DNA from: CALMKX01 sp036274895
Lineage (GTDB): Bacteria > Acidobacteriota > Thermoanaerobaculia > Multivoradales > SZUA-115
Direction: 5' to 3'
DNA length: 64,000 bases
Assembly (NCBI GenBank): GCA_036274895.1
Contig: DASUEU010000050.1
Coordinates: 80,510-144,509, forward strand
Shown here: in pieces, positions 16,217 through 24,171 of the stretch
How the letters are laid out: the number at the start of each line of letters is the position of its first letter
How positions within the stretch are numbered: position 1 is the stretch's first letter
Made by a program: the position numbers and the translations under genes
The notes under the pieces: generated by a model
Databases searched by the model: none
What the model saw: the letters and a program-made list of their open reading frames with translations, nothing else
What the model was told of the DNA's origin: nothing

Positions 16217-19200
16217 GAATGGAATGGAGCCGAACCGCCACCGCCGTGCTCGGCACGTTGCTCACGGCAGCCCTCTTCGCCCCGGCCCCCGCCGGAGCCC
16301 TCGACCCCGACTACTTCGCCAAGCTCGAGGCCCGCTCGATCGGCCCGGCGGGCATGAGCGGCCGCGTCCCGGCCATCGACGTGGTCGCCTCGGACCCCCG
16401 TATCGTCTGGGTCGGCGCGGCTTCTGGCGGCGTGTGGAAGTCCACCGACGCCGGCCTGACCTTCGAGCCGGTCTTCGACGACCAGCCGGTGCACTCGGTG
16501 GGCGCCCTGACCATCGACCAGAGCAACCCCTCCGTGGTGTGGGTGGGCACCGGTGAGGCCAACCCGCGCAACAGCACCTCGGTGGGCAAAGGGGTGTTCC
16601 GGACGCTCGACGGCGGCAAGACCTGGCAGCACCTGGGCCTCGACGCCACCGAGCGCATCCACAAGATCGCCCTGCACCCCGGCCAGCCCGGCACCGCCTG
16701 GGTCTGCGCCCTCGGCCGCGAGTGGGGGGAAAACCCCGAGCGCGGCGTGTTCAAGACCACCGACGGCGGCAAGACCTGGACGAAGGTGCTCTTCGTCGAC
16801 GACAAGACCGGCTGCGGCGACCTCGCCCTCGACCCCGCCAACCCGGACAAGCTCTTCGCCGGCATGTGGCAGTTCCGCCGCTGGCCCTGGGCCTCCAAGT
16901 CGGGAGGCCCCGGCTCCGGGCTCTACCTCAGCCACGACGGCGGCTCCAGCTGGAAGCGCTTGGAGGTGGAGGACGGCATGCCCGCCGGCGAGCTCGGCCG
17001 CATCGGCCTCGGCATCTCCCGCTCCCATCCGAACGTCGTCTACGCCCTGGTCGAGGCCGCCGCCAGCGCCCTCTTGCGCTCGGAGGACGGCGGCCAGAGC
17101 TTCACCACCGTCAACTCCCGCTGGGACGTGGCGCCGCGGCCCTTCTACTTCAACGAGATCCGGATCGACCCGGCGTGGCCCAACCGGGTCTACAGCCTGG
17201 ACTACCAGGTGCGCGTCTCGGACGACGGCGGCAAGACCTTCAGCACCCTGCCTGGAGCCAGCTGGCGCTTCCTCCACGGCGACTACCACGGCATGTGGAT
17301 CAACCCGGCCGACCCGCGGCACATGTACGTCACCAACGACGGCGGCATCGGCGAGAGCCGGGACCACGGCCTGACCTTCCGCATGATCACCACCCTGCCG
17401 CTGGCCCAGTACTACCACGTGGGCTACGACTTCGAGACGCCCTACAACGTCTACGGCGGGCTGCAGGACAACGGCTCCTGGCGGGGGCCCTCCGCCAGCC
17501 GGCGACAGGGCGGGATCAAGAACCACCACTTCGTCGAGGTGGGTGGCGGCGACGGCTTCGACACCCTCCCCGACCCCGCCGACTCGAGCATCGGCTTCTC
17601 GATGTCCCAGGGCGGCTACCTGGCGCGCTGGAACCTCAAGACGGGTGAGCAGAAGTGGGTGCGCCCCACTCCCCCTGCCGACGGCACCCGCCTGCGCTTC
17701 AACTGGAACGCCGGTCTGGCCATCGACCCCTTCGAGCCGGCGACGATCTACTACGGCAGCCAGTTCGTCCATCGCTCGAAGGACCGGGGCGACAGCTGGG
17801 AGACGATCAGCCCGGACCTGACGACCAACAACCCCGAGTGGCAGAAGCAGGCCGAGAGTGGCGGCCTGACCCCCGACGTCACCGCGGCCGAGAACCACAC
17901 CACCATCCTGACCATCGCGCCGAGCGCGGCCGAGCGGGGCGTGATCTGGGTGGGCACCGACGACGGCCGCTTGCAGGTGACGCGCGACGGCGGCGGCACC
18001 TGGACCAGCGTCGAGGGCAACTTGAAGGGCCTGCCGGCCAACACCTGGATCCCCCACGTGGAGGCTTCGAAGTTCGCTGGCGGCGAAGCTTTCGTGGTGG
18101 CCGACAACCACCGTCGCTCGGACTGGACTCCCTACGTCTTCCACACGGTGGACTACGGCAAGACCTGGAAGAGCCTGGCCACCAAGGAGCTCTCCGGCTA
18201 CGCCCTGGTCCTCGAGCAGGACCCGGTAACCCCGGACCTGCTCTTCCTGGGCACGGAATTCGGCCTCTGGGTCTCCTTCGACCGCGGCCGGGCCTGGATG
18301 GCCTGGAAGCACGGCGTGCCCACCGCCTCGGTGATGGACCTCGCCGTCCATCCCCGGGAGCACGATCTGATCGTCGCCACCCACGGCCGGGCGCTCTTCA
18401 TCCTCGACGACATCCGCCCCCTCCGCGAGGTGAGCGCCGAAGTGGCGGCCAAGAAGCTCCACCTCTTCCCGGTTGCCCCCGCCCAGCAGCACCGCCGGCT
18501 GGCCCTCGAAGGCGGTTACGGCCTCGGCGGCGGCGAGTTCGAGGGGGAGAACCGACCCTACGGTGCCTTGATCACCTTCTCGGTCGCGGGCGACGACCTG
18601 CCCCTGCCCGACGCGAAGAAGGAGCGGGAGCGCAAAAAGCAGGAGCGCGTCGCGGCCATGGAGAAGCCGGCGGAGAAGGCGGCCACCAAGGCTTCGGCCG
18701 AGTCCGGGGCCGAGGACGAGGCCGCCGAGAAGAAAGAAGACGCCGAGAAGGAAGAGGACAAGACCAAGGCCGCCACCGAGGCCGAGATCGTCATCGCCGA
18801 CGCCGCCGGCAAGACCCTGCGTACGCTGAAGCACAAGGTCGTGCGCGGCATCAACCGCGCGGTCTGGCGGCTGGATCGCGACGGCTTCAAGCGGCCTCCC
18901 TTCGGCGAGGGCGGCGGCTCCGACTTCGGCGGACCGGAGCTGCCTCCCGGCGAGTATCGGTTGACCGTCAAGTTCCGCGGCGAGGAGGCGAGCGGCGCGG
19001 TCAAGGTGCTCGCCGACCCGGCTTCCAAGAACACCGCCGACGACTGGCAGGCGCGATGGCAGACGGTGGAGCGGGTGGGAGCCGCCAACGACCGTCTGGT
19101 CGAGGCCCTCGAGCGTCTGAAAGCGGTGCGCGCGGACCTCGACGTGGTGGAGCGCAAGGTGCGCGAGCGCGCCCGTGCCGCCGGTGAGAAGGACGCCGAG

Positions 19201-19563
19201 AAGATCGCCAAGAACCCGCTGATCGAGAAGGCTGGCAAGCTCAAGGGCGAGCTGGCGAAGGTCGAGAAGAAGCTCTGGCAGCCGCCGGAGACCGTGGGCA
19301 TCGTGGCCGACGACGACGCGCTGTCCGACCTCTACCGCGGCATGTGGGCGGTGGAGTCCTCGTGGGACCGGCCCTCGGAGAGCGCCCTCGCCTACGTCGC
19401 CATCGCCGAGAAGAGGATCGGCGAGACCATCGTCGAGCTCGACAAGCTCCTCACCGAGCAGGTGCAGCCGTTCCGCGATGAGGTCGCCAAGGAAGGCATC
19501 AGCTTGTTCGAGAGCGGTGCCCCGGTGCCGCCGACCACGGCAGTGGCGGCGCCGTCCAGCTAG
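16213..19563 (+). CDS. Exported BNR/VPS10-type beta-propeller protein
   Basis: An 1116-residue exported protein (signal peptide TAVLGTLLTAALFAPAPAGA). About eleven Asp-box repeats of the form S/T-x-D-x-G-x-T/S-W/F run from residue 65 to 700 (GGVWKSTDAGLTF, FKTTDGGKTWTKV, YLSHDGGSSWKRL, RSKDRGDSWETI, VTRDGGGTWTSV and others), as in sortilin-type propellers. After about residue 790 comes a Lys/Glu/Ala-rich low-complexity stretch, an FlgD-like strand region (LPPGEYRLTVKFRG) and a coiled-coil end. The ATG overlaps the stop of the amidohydrolase gene. No catalytic site is evident; binding or scaffolding of the amidohydrolases is my inference. Confidence 0.88.
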   Translation: MRMEWSRTATAVLGTLLTAALFAPAPAGALDPDYFAKLEARSIGPAGMSGRVPAIDVVASDPRIVWVGAASGGVWKSTDAGLTFEPVFDDQPVHSVGALTIDQSNPSVVWVGTGEANPRNSTSVGKGVFRTLDGGKTWQHLGLDATERIHKIALHPGQPGTAWVCALGREWGENPERGVFKTTDGGKTWTKVLFVDDKTGCGDLALDPANPDKLFAGMWQFRRWPWASKSGGPGSGLYLSHDGGSSWKRLEVEDGMPAGELGRIGLGISRSHPNVVYALVEAAASALLRSEDGGQSFTTVNSRWDVAPRPFYFNEIRIDPAWPNRVYSLDYQVRVSDDGGKTFSTLPGASWRFLHGDYHGMWINPADPRHMYVTNDGGIGESRDHGLTFRMITTLPLAQYYHVGYDFETPYNVYGGLQDNGSWRGPSASRRQGGIKNHHFVEVGGGDGFDTLPDPADSSIGFSMSQGGYLARWNLKTGEQKWVRPTPPADGTRLRFNWNAGLAIDPFEPATIYYGSQFVHRSKDRGDSWETISPDLTTNNPEWQKQAESGGLTPDVTAAENHTTILTIAPSAAERGVIWVGTDDGRLQVTRDGGGTWTSVEGNLKGLPANTWIPHVEASKFAGGEAFVVADNHRRSDWTPYVFHTVDYGKTWKSLATKELSGYALVLEQDPVTPDLLFLGTEFGLWVSFDRGRAWMAWKHGVPTASVMDLAVHPREHDLIVATHGRALFILDDIRPLREVSAEVAAKKLHLFPVAPAQQHRRLALEGGYGLGGGEFEGENRPYGALITFSVAGDDLPLPDAKKERERKKQERVAAMEKPAEKAATKASAESGAEDEAAEKKEDAEKEEDKTKAATEAEIVIADAAGKTLRTLKHKVVRGINRAVWRLDRDGFKRPPFGEGGGSDFGGPELPPGEYRLTVKFRGEEASGAVKVLADPASKNTADDWQARWQTVERVGAANDRLVEALERLKAVRADLDVVERKVRERARAAGEKDAEKIAKNPLIEKAGKLKGELAKVEKKLWQPPETVGIVADDDALSDLYRGMWAVESSWDRPSESALAYVAIAEKRIGETIVELDKLLTEQVQPFRDEVAKEGISLFESGAPVPPTTAVAAPSS

Positions 19564-19579
19564 CAACCGCGCCTGGACC

Positions 19580-19609
19580 GGGGCGCAGCGTCCTGCTGCG
19601 CCCCTCTTC
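19580..19609. terminator. Terminator hairpin between convergent genes
   Basis: GGGGCGCAGC (19580-19589) pairs perfectly with GCTGCGCCCC (19595-19604) across a 5-base loop and is followed by TCTTCT on the plus strand. It sits between the converging BNR gene and ACT gene and could end transcription of the former. Confidence 0.6.
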
Positions 19610-20002
19610 TCACCCCACCACGTGCCCCCGCCCGGTCCACGCTGCGACGGCTTCTTCGACCCGGTCCTCGCGCACCAAGAGGACGTCGGTGTCGAAGGTG
19701 GAGACGGCGAAGACCGAGATGCCGGCTTCGGCGAGGGCGCCGGTCAAGTCCGCGAGGATGCCGGTCCAGGCGAAGTCGAGGGGGCCGGCCACGATGAAGG
19801 CCGCAAAGCCGGTCTCCAGCGGGTAGCCGTCCGGCGCCACCTCCTCGGGGATCACCAGCGACAGCTCGAAGGGCGTGCGGGTGATCGACCAGAAGCCGTC
19901 CGGCAGGCGTGGCGGCAGGGGGTCGCCGGGAGGCAGGCGGCACACGGCCCAGCGGCCGGGAAGGCGCGAGAGGGTCAGCTGCAGAGGCTTGTCCGAGCTC
20001 AT
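19610..20002 (-). CDS. ACT-domain protein (CASTOR-like)
   Basis: A 130-residue protein with an N-terminal strand region (LQLTLSRLPGRWAVCRLPP) and a C-terminal ACT domain (FAWTGILADLTGALAEAGISVFAVSTFDTDVLLV), the pattern of small ACT_7/CASTOR-type proteins that bind amino acids. The start overlaps the stop of the phosphatase gene (ATGA), so it is translated from the same message. The ligand is unknown. No biosynthetic gene is close, so a sensing role is more likely than feedback control of a fused enzyme. Confidence 0.8.
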   Translation of the reverse strand: MSSDKPLQLTLSRLPGRWAVCRLPPGDPLPPRLPDGFWSITRTPFELSLVIPEEVAPDGYPLETGFAAFIVAGPLDFAWTGILADLTGALAEAGISVFAVSTFDTDVLLVREDRVEEAVAAWTGRGHVVG

Positions 20003-20769
20003 CGCCCGTCCTCCTCCACCTCGAGCACCACGACCGTGATGTTGTCGATGCCACCGCGGCGGTTGGCCTCACCGACCAGGCGGCGGCAGATCTCCTCGAG
20101 CGTGGCTCCCTCGGTGAACATCGCCTCGATCTGGCCGTCGGCGAGCATGGTGGTCAGGCCGTCCGAGCAGAGCAGGTAGCGGTCCTTCGGCCGGAGCTCG
20201 ACCTCCTGGAGGTCGACCTGCACCTCACCCTCGCCGCCCAGGGCGCGGGTGACCACGTTCTTGAGCGGGTGGTTGCGCGCCTGTTCCTCGGAGAGGAAGC
20301 CCGCCGCCACCTGCTCGTTGACCCAGGTGTGGTCCTGGGTCAGCAGATCGAGCCGGCCTTCCCGCCAGCGGTAGAGGCGGCTGTCGCCGACGTGGGCGAT
20401 GGAGGCCCCCTCGGTGTCGACCAAAAGGCCCACCACCGTGGTGCCCATGCCCTGGAGGGCGGCGTCCTTGCCGATCTCCTTCAAGACGTTGCGGTGGGCC
20501 AGGCGCACGGCGTTGGCCAGGATGTTCGAGCCGTGGCGCAGGCGGGAGTCGTAGGGGTAAGGCCAGGGGCCCGGCAGATCGAGGGCCTTCTTGGTGAAGT
20601 CGCGGATGGTCTCGACGGCGATGCGCGAAGCGATCTCGCCGTGGCTGTGGCCGCCCATGCCGTCGGCTACCACGAAGAGCTGCCGCCCCGTGTCGATCTC
20701 GAAGCAGTCCTCGTTGTGTGCCCGGGTCATCCCGACGTCGGAAAGCCCACAAGCTCTGACGCGCCGCAT
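19999..20769 (-). CDS. PP2C-family protein Ser/Thr phosphatase
   Basis: A 256-residue stand-alone PP2C (PPM) phosphatase, cytoplasmic. The metal-site motifs are intact: RAHNEDCFEI, VVADGMGGHSHGE, ALQGMGTTVVGLL, HVGDSRLYRWREG, LLCSDGLT and the final GGIDNITVVVLE. It probably reverses Ser/Thr kinase action; the membrane kinase at 34401-36413 is the only such kinase in the window. It is in a leftward group with DnaJ-TPR upstream and an ACT protein downstream (4-base overlap). Confidence 0.95.
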   Translation of the reverse strand: MRRVRACGLSDVGMTRAHNEDCFEIDTGRQLFVVADGMGGHSHGEIASRIAVETIRDFTKKALDLPGPWPYPYDSRLRHGSNILANAVRLAHRNVLKEIGKDAALQGMGTTVVGLLVDTEGASIAHVGDSRLYRWREGRLDLLTQDHTWVNEQVAAGFLSEEQARNHPLKNVVTRALGGEGEVQVDLQEVELRPKDRYLLCSDGLTTMLADGQIEAMFTEGATLEEICRRLVGEANRRGGIDNITVVVLEVEEDGR

Positions 20770-20796
20770 CCCCCGTCCTCAAGCCCGCGATGTCGT

Positions 20797-21432
20797 CTAG
20801 CCGAACAAGCCCGGCCGGCCCTTCTTGGCCCGCCGCAGCTCGTCCAGCTTCTGCTCGACCGTGGGGTCGGAGCCGCCCCACTGCAAGCTGTCCTCGTAGT
20901 ACTGCTCAGCCCGCGCGGCCATCCCGGCGGTCTCGAAGAGGCGGCCGGCGAGCTTCAGGTAAGTCGGGTTCATCGGCTCGAGCTCACAGGCCCGGGCGAT
21001 CGCCGTCGTGGCCCGCGACAGCCACCGTCGCTGGTGGCTGCAGGCGAGCGCCAGGTTGTACCAGGCCCGGCTGTTGCCGGCCTGGGCCTTGGTGGCTCGA
21101 TCGAAGTTCTCAGCAGCCTCGAGATAGTTCTGATCCTTGTACGCTTTGACCCCTCGCTGCAAGTAGACCCGCGCCAGCTGGCCCGGATCGGCGTCCTGCT
21201 TCTGGGCCACCGGCCGCGCGAGGTCGGCGTCGTGGATCCGGCGCTTGTCCGGGTTGGTGAGCAGGTTGAGCGCCTCGGTCAGCTCCTGGAACTCGCGCTC
21301 GGCGCGGTCCTTCTCGGCGCCCTGGAAGCGATCCGGATGGCGCACCCGGGCGAGCTCCCGGAAGCGGCTGCGGATCTGTTCCTCGGTGGCGTTCTGCGGT
21401 AACCCCAAGATGTCGTAGTAGCTCTTCGCCAT
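20797..21432 (-). CDS. J-domain protein with C-terminal TPR-like helices
   Basis: A 211-residue protein. Residues 3-70 are a J domain (YYDILGLPQNATEEQIRSRF) with the HPD tripeptide (VRHPDRF) needed to stimulate a DnaK partner. It lacks the Gly/Phe, zinc-finger and C-terminal domains of DnaJ. Residues about 90-190 form TPR-like helices (YLQRGVKAYKDQNYLEAAENF, AWYNLALACSHQRRWLSRA), which would bind clients. It is in the leftward cluster with a helical-repeat protein 6 bases upstream and PP2C 27 bases downstream. The client is unknown. Confidence 0.88.
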   Translation of the reverse strand: MAKSYYDILGLPQNATEEQIRSRFRELARVRHPDRFQGAEKDRAEREFQELTEALNLLTNPDKRRIHDADLARPVAQKQDADPGQLARVYLQRGVKAYKDQNYLEAAENFDRATKAQAGNSRAWYNLALACSHQRRWLSRATTAIARACELEPMNPTYLKLAGRLFETAGMAARAEQYYEDSLQWGGSDPTVEQKLDELRRAKKGRPGLFG

Positions 21433-21438
21433 GGCAGG

Positions 21439-22473
21439 TCAAGCCGTCTTCGAGTGGTAGTACCGTCGGGCAGCGCTCTTGATCGCCGCCGACACGTTGT
21501 GGCTGTGGGAAAGGGCCCGCAGGTCGCGGATGCCCAGCTTCGACAGATGGCGCAAAGCGACGCCCACCGGCGTGCGGGGGTTGGCCACCAGGGCGTTGAC
21601 CACCGAGTACTTGTTCATCCAGTCCCGGTGACGGGCCATCTCGACCAGCACGTCCTCGACCACCAGCCGGCTGCGCGCCACCATCTCGAGCTCTTCGTCG
21701 GAGAGGACGTTGTTGGTCAAGGCGGACACGGCGACCAGGGGGTGCGGGTCCTTGAGCAGGAAGCCCCGCAGAGTGCGCGGGGCGCCCCGGGAGAGGCGCA
21801 GGCGGGCCGGCAGGGGCAAGGCTCGCAGCTGGCTCTCGGTCAAGCCGGTCTTCTCCTCCACCTCGCCGGCCGGCGGCACGACGGCCTCGACGGCGAGGAT
21901 GGCCGAGACCAGCTCGCCGTCCCCCGCTTCGCCGGCCGTCACCGTCGGCAAGCTGTCGAGGATCTTCTTGGAGCGGGGCAGCAGGTGCTCGCGGTACTCG
22001 TGGATCCGGCGCCGGACGTGGGTCTCGAGGTAGGGGTTGGTCTCCAGGGCGTCGAGGATGCGCGGATGCTCGACGATGGCGTCCTGGCGCAGGATGAGCA
22101 CCTCTTGCAGCGGTACCGAGAGACGAGGAGCGATCTCGGCGAGGAGGGGCCGGGGAACGTCCCGCCGGCGGATCAGGGCATCGAGGATCGCGGGGTCGTC
22201 GGTGCTGCGCGAGAGATAGGCCAGGGCCGGCTCGCGCGCGGCGTGGGCGACGAAATCGATCACCAGCCGCGCCTCGGTGGCCTTGATGGCGATCTGGGCC
22301 CGGCCGGCGATCTCGGGATCCAGCTCCTCGGCGAGCTGGATCTGGAGGGGCAGCAGATCCTCGGGAGCGATCGGCAGGAGCCCGCGCGCGGCGAGCAGCT
22401 TCAGCTCTCGGCTGGCGATTCCCGAGAGGATCTGCCCGGCGAGGCTGGGGAGAGCTTCGGTCACGATCGTCAA
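21439..22473 (-). CDS. Helical-repeat (HEAT-like) protein of unknown function
   Basis: A 344-residue, almost wholly helical protein, read from TTG at 22473 (a GTG at 22464 is an alternative). Repeating segments such as PRILDALETNPYL, HPLVAVSALTNNVLSDEELEMVAR and WMNKYSVVNALVANPRTPVGVALRHL look like short HEAT-type repeats. Its C-terminal part resembles the end of the protein at 23396-24145: both have NPRTP/NRRTP, then an LxxL segment, a DLRAL/ELAAV step and a closing SAARR or RAARD. The two probably arose by duplication and flank rodZ. I do not recognise a named family. A binding role is likely; no catalytic motif is visible. Confidence 0.75.
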   Translation of the reverse strand: MTIVTEALPSLAGQILSGIASRELKLLAARGLLPIAPEDLLPLQIQLAEELDPEIAGRAQIAIKATEARLVIDFVAHAAREPALAYLSRSTDDPAILDALIRRRDVPRPLLAEIAPRLSVPLQEVLILRQDAIVEHPRILDALETNPYLETHVRRRIHEYREHLLPRSKKILDSLPTVTAGEAGDGELVSAILAVEAVVPPAGEVEEKTGLTESQLRALPLPARLRLSRGAPRTLRGFLLKDPHPLVAVSALTNNVLSDEELEMVARSRLVVEDVLVEMARHRDWMNKYSVVNALVANPRTPVGVALRHLSKLGIRDLRALSHSHNVSAAIKSAARRYYHSKTA

Positions 22474-22474
22474 G

Positions 22475-23359
22475 CTAACCGCCGGGTGCCGAGAGCGCGG
22501 CCAGATCGATCTTGAGGCCTCGCAGCACCTTGCCGCCGCTCGGAGGCACCGGGAAGGGCTTGCCGTTGACCAGGATCCGGACCGCAGGGGCGTTGCCCAG
22601 GGTGAGCTCGACCGACTCTTGGGCCGTCAGGAGCAGCGATTCGCCGTGGGCATATTCTTGTTGGTTGTATCGGCGACCATCGATGCGGGCCTCGACCCAG
22701 CAGTTCTCCGCGAAGTCCAGGTTGACCACCAAAGGGGCGACCGGCGGCGGGGCGCCCTCCGTGGGGGCCAGGGGCTCGGCGGCGGGTGGTGGGACCGGCT
22801 CCGGCGGAGCGGCGGCGGTCGAGGCGGTCTCGGTGGGCTGTGGGCGAGCTGCCTCGGCCGGTGCCGGCGACGCCACGGCAGGCGTCTCAGCCGGCCGCGC
22901 CACCACCTGGGCCAGCTCCTCGCTGTCGCGGCGGTCGGCCCGGAAGGCGATCAAGGCCACCAGGACCAGCACCGCAGCGACCGCCGCGAAGAGCAGGAGG
23001 TTGTAGAGCCACTGGTTGCCGGAGGTGCGTGGTGCCCGCGGTTCCTCCGGGGCCTGCTCGGCTTCGACCTCCTGGTAGGCGGAGAGGAAGTGGTTGACGA
23101 CCTCGTCGGCGTCGAGTCCGACGTACTTGGCGTACTCGCGCAGGAACCCCCGCGAGAACACCGGTGCCGGCAGCACGTCGAAGCGATCCTGCTCGAGGGC
23201 CTCGAGGTAGCGCAGGCTGATCTTCGAAGCGTCGGCGATCTCGCGCAGCCCGATCTCGCGAACTTCGCGCTGGCGGCGCAGCCACGAGCCGAAGGACGCC
23301 TTCTCGTCGCTCCCTTCCTGCCAGGGGCGAGCGCGGTTCTTGGCCTTCTGGTTCGACAT
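22475..23359 (-). CDS. rodZ: RodZ-like membrane protein
   Basis: A 294-residue protein with the three-part RodZ layout. Residues about 23-95 are an Xre/HTH_25 domain (LREIADASKISLRYLEALEQDRFDVLP, FSRGFLREYAKYVGLD). A single transmembrane helix follows near 127-150 (WLYNLLLFAAVAAVLVLVALIAF), then an Ala/Pro/Glu-rich periplasmic linker and a C-terminal beta domain (FAENCWVEARIDGRRY, SVELTLGNAPAVRILVNG). RodZ links MreB filaments to the cell-wall elongation complex and sets rod shape. Here it lies between two related helical-repeat proteins, which may be local partners. No mreB is in the window. Confidence 0.88.
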   Translation of the reverse strand: MSNQKAKNRARPWQEGSDEKASFGSWLRRQREVREIGLREIADASKISLRYLEALEQDRFDVLPAPVFSRGFLREYAKYVGLDADEVVNHFLSAYQEVEAEQAPEEPRAPRTSGNQWLYNLLLFAAVAAVLVLVALIAFRADRRDSEELAQVVARPAETPAVASPAPAEAARPQPTETASTAAAPPEPVPPPAAEPLAPTEGAPPPVAPLVVNLDFAENCWVEARIDGRRYNQQEYAHGESLLLTAQESVELTLGNAPAVRILVNGKPFPVPPSGGKVLRGLKIDLAALSAPGG

Positions 23360-23395
23360 ATCGCTCTTCGGCCTAAAGCCTTCGATCTGCTTAGA

Positions 23396-24145
23396 TTAGT
23401 CGCGGCCTGCCGCTCCGGTCAATCGGTCACGCGCGGCACGGCGCAAGGGCAGGGCGAGGCGGGGGTCGGCGGCCACCGCCGCGAGCTCCGCGCGGCGCAG
23501 CTGAGCCACCAGCGAAAGGGCGATGGGGCCCGGCGTGCGGCGGTTGCGCACCAGGCCCACACGGACCTCATAACGCAGGCCCCAGCGGCTGGTGGCGACC
23601 AGCCGCAGAACCTCCGGCAGCGCGCTTTCGGAGGCTACCAGCGGCATCAGGAGCCCCTCGGTCAAGCGCGGGTTCTCGAGCAAGGCGGCCACCACGCGCT
23701 GGCTGCCATCGTGGCGCAGGCGCTGGAGCACCCCGCCTACCGCCCGCCGCGCCAGGGCGATCCGCTCGCCCTCGGTCAGGACCGGCAAGCGCTCGAGCAG
23801 ATGACGCTCGGCGAGGTGGCGCACCGCCGGCGCCGTCTGCATCGAGACCGTCAGCTCGGCGAGGTCGCGCCAGAAGAGGGTGGGGACCAAGTCGAGGGCG
23901 GCAGCCTGGGGCGTCCGAGGATGACCGGCCAGAGCCCGCCGCAGTTCGTAGGTGGCGACCAGCCGTGGCTGGCCGAGCAGAATCTCGATCGCCTCCTTGC
24001 CGACGAAGGGATTGGCCAGCACGTGGCGGGCCCCGACCAGGTCGAGCTCTGCCGCCTCTGCGACGAGCAAAATCTTCAACTCCTCGGCGTTGGCCTCCTG
24101 CAGCCGACGGTGCAAGATCTCGGTCGAGTTGAGGGTCTCGCCCAT
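23396..24145 (-). CDS. Helical-repeat protein, relative of the one at 21439-22473
   Basis: A 249-residue all-helical protein. Repeating blocks (RHVLANPFVGKEAIEILLGQPRL, YELRRALAGHPRTPQAAALDL, VRVGLVRNRRTPGPIALSLVAQL) look like HEAT-type repeats with a recurrent small-residue-Arg-Thr-Pro turn. The C-terminal 45 residues align by eye with those of the protein at 21439-22473. It is first in a leftward group ahead of rodZ (36-base gap) and only 26 bases from the divergent Gre-like gene, so their promoters must overlap coding sequence. Unknown function. Confidence 0.72.
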   Translation of the reverse strand: MGETLNSTEILHRRLQEANAEELKILLVAEAAELDLVGARHVLANPFVGKEAIEILLGQPRLVATYELRRALAGHPRTPQAAALDLVPTLFWRDLAELTVSMQTAPAVRHLAERHLLERLPVLTEGERIALARRAVGGVLQRLRHDGSQRVVAALLENPRLTEGLLMPLVASESALPEVLRLVATSRWGLRYEVRVGLVRNRRTPGPIALSLVAQLRRAELAAVAADPRLALPLRRAARDRLTGAAGRD

Positions 24146-24171
24146 GATCGTCTACTCTACCCACGGACTGC

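Noticed and set aside
15907..19566. 1219-codon open frame on the minus strand opposite the BNR-propeller gene
   Set aside because: It is antisense to a well-supported exported protein and a coupled amidohydrolase gene. The translation is low-complexity Gly/Arg/Val/His-rich with no motif, as expected when GC-rich codons leave few stops on the other strand.
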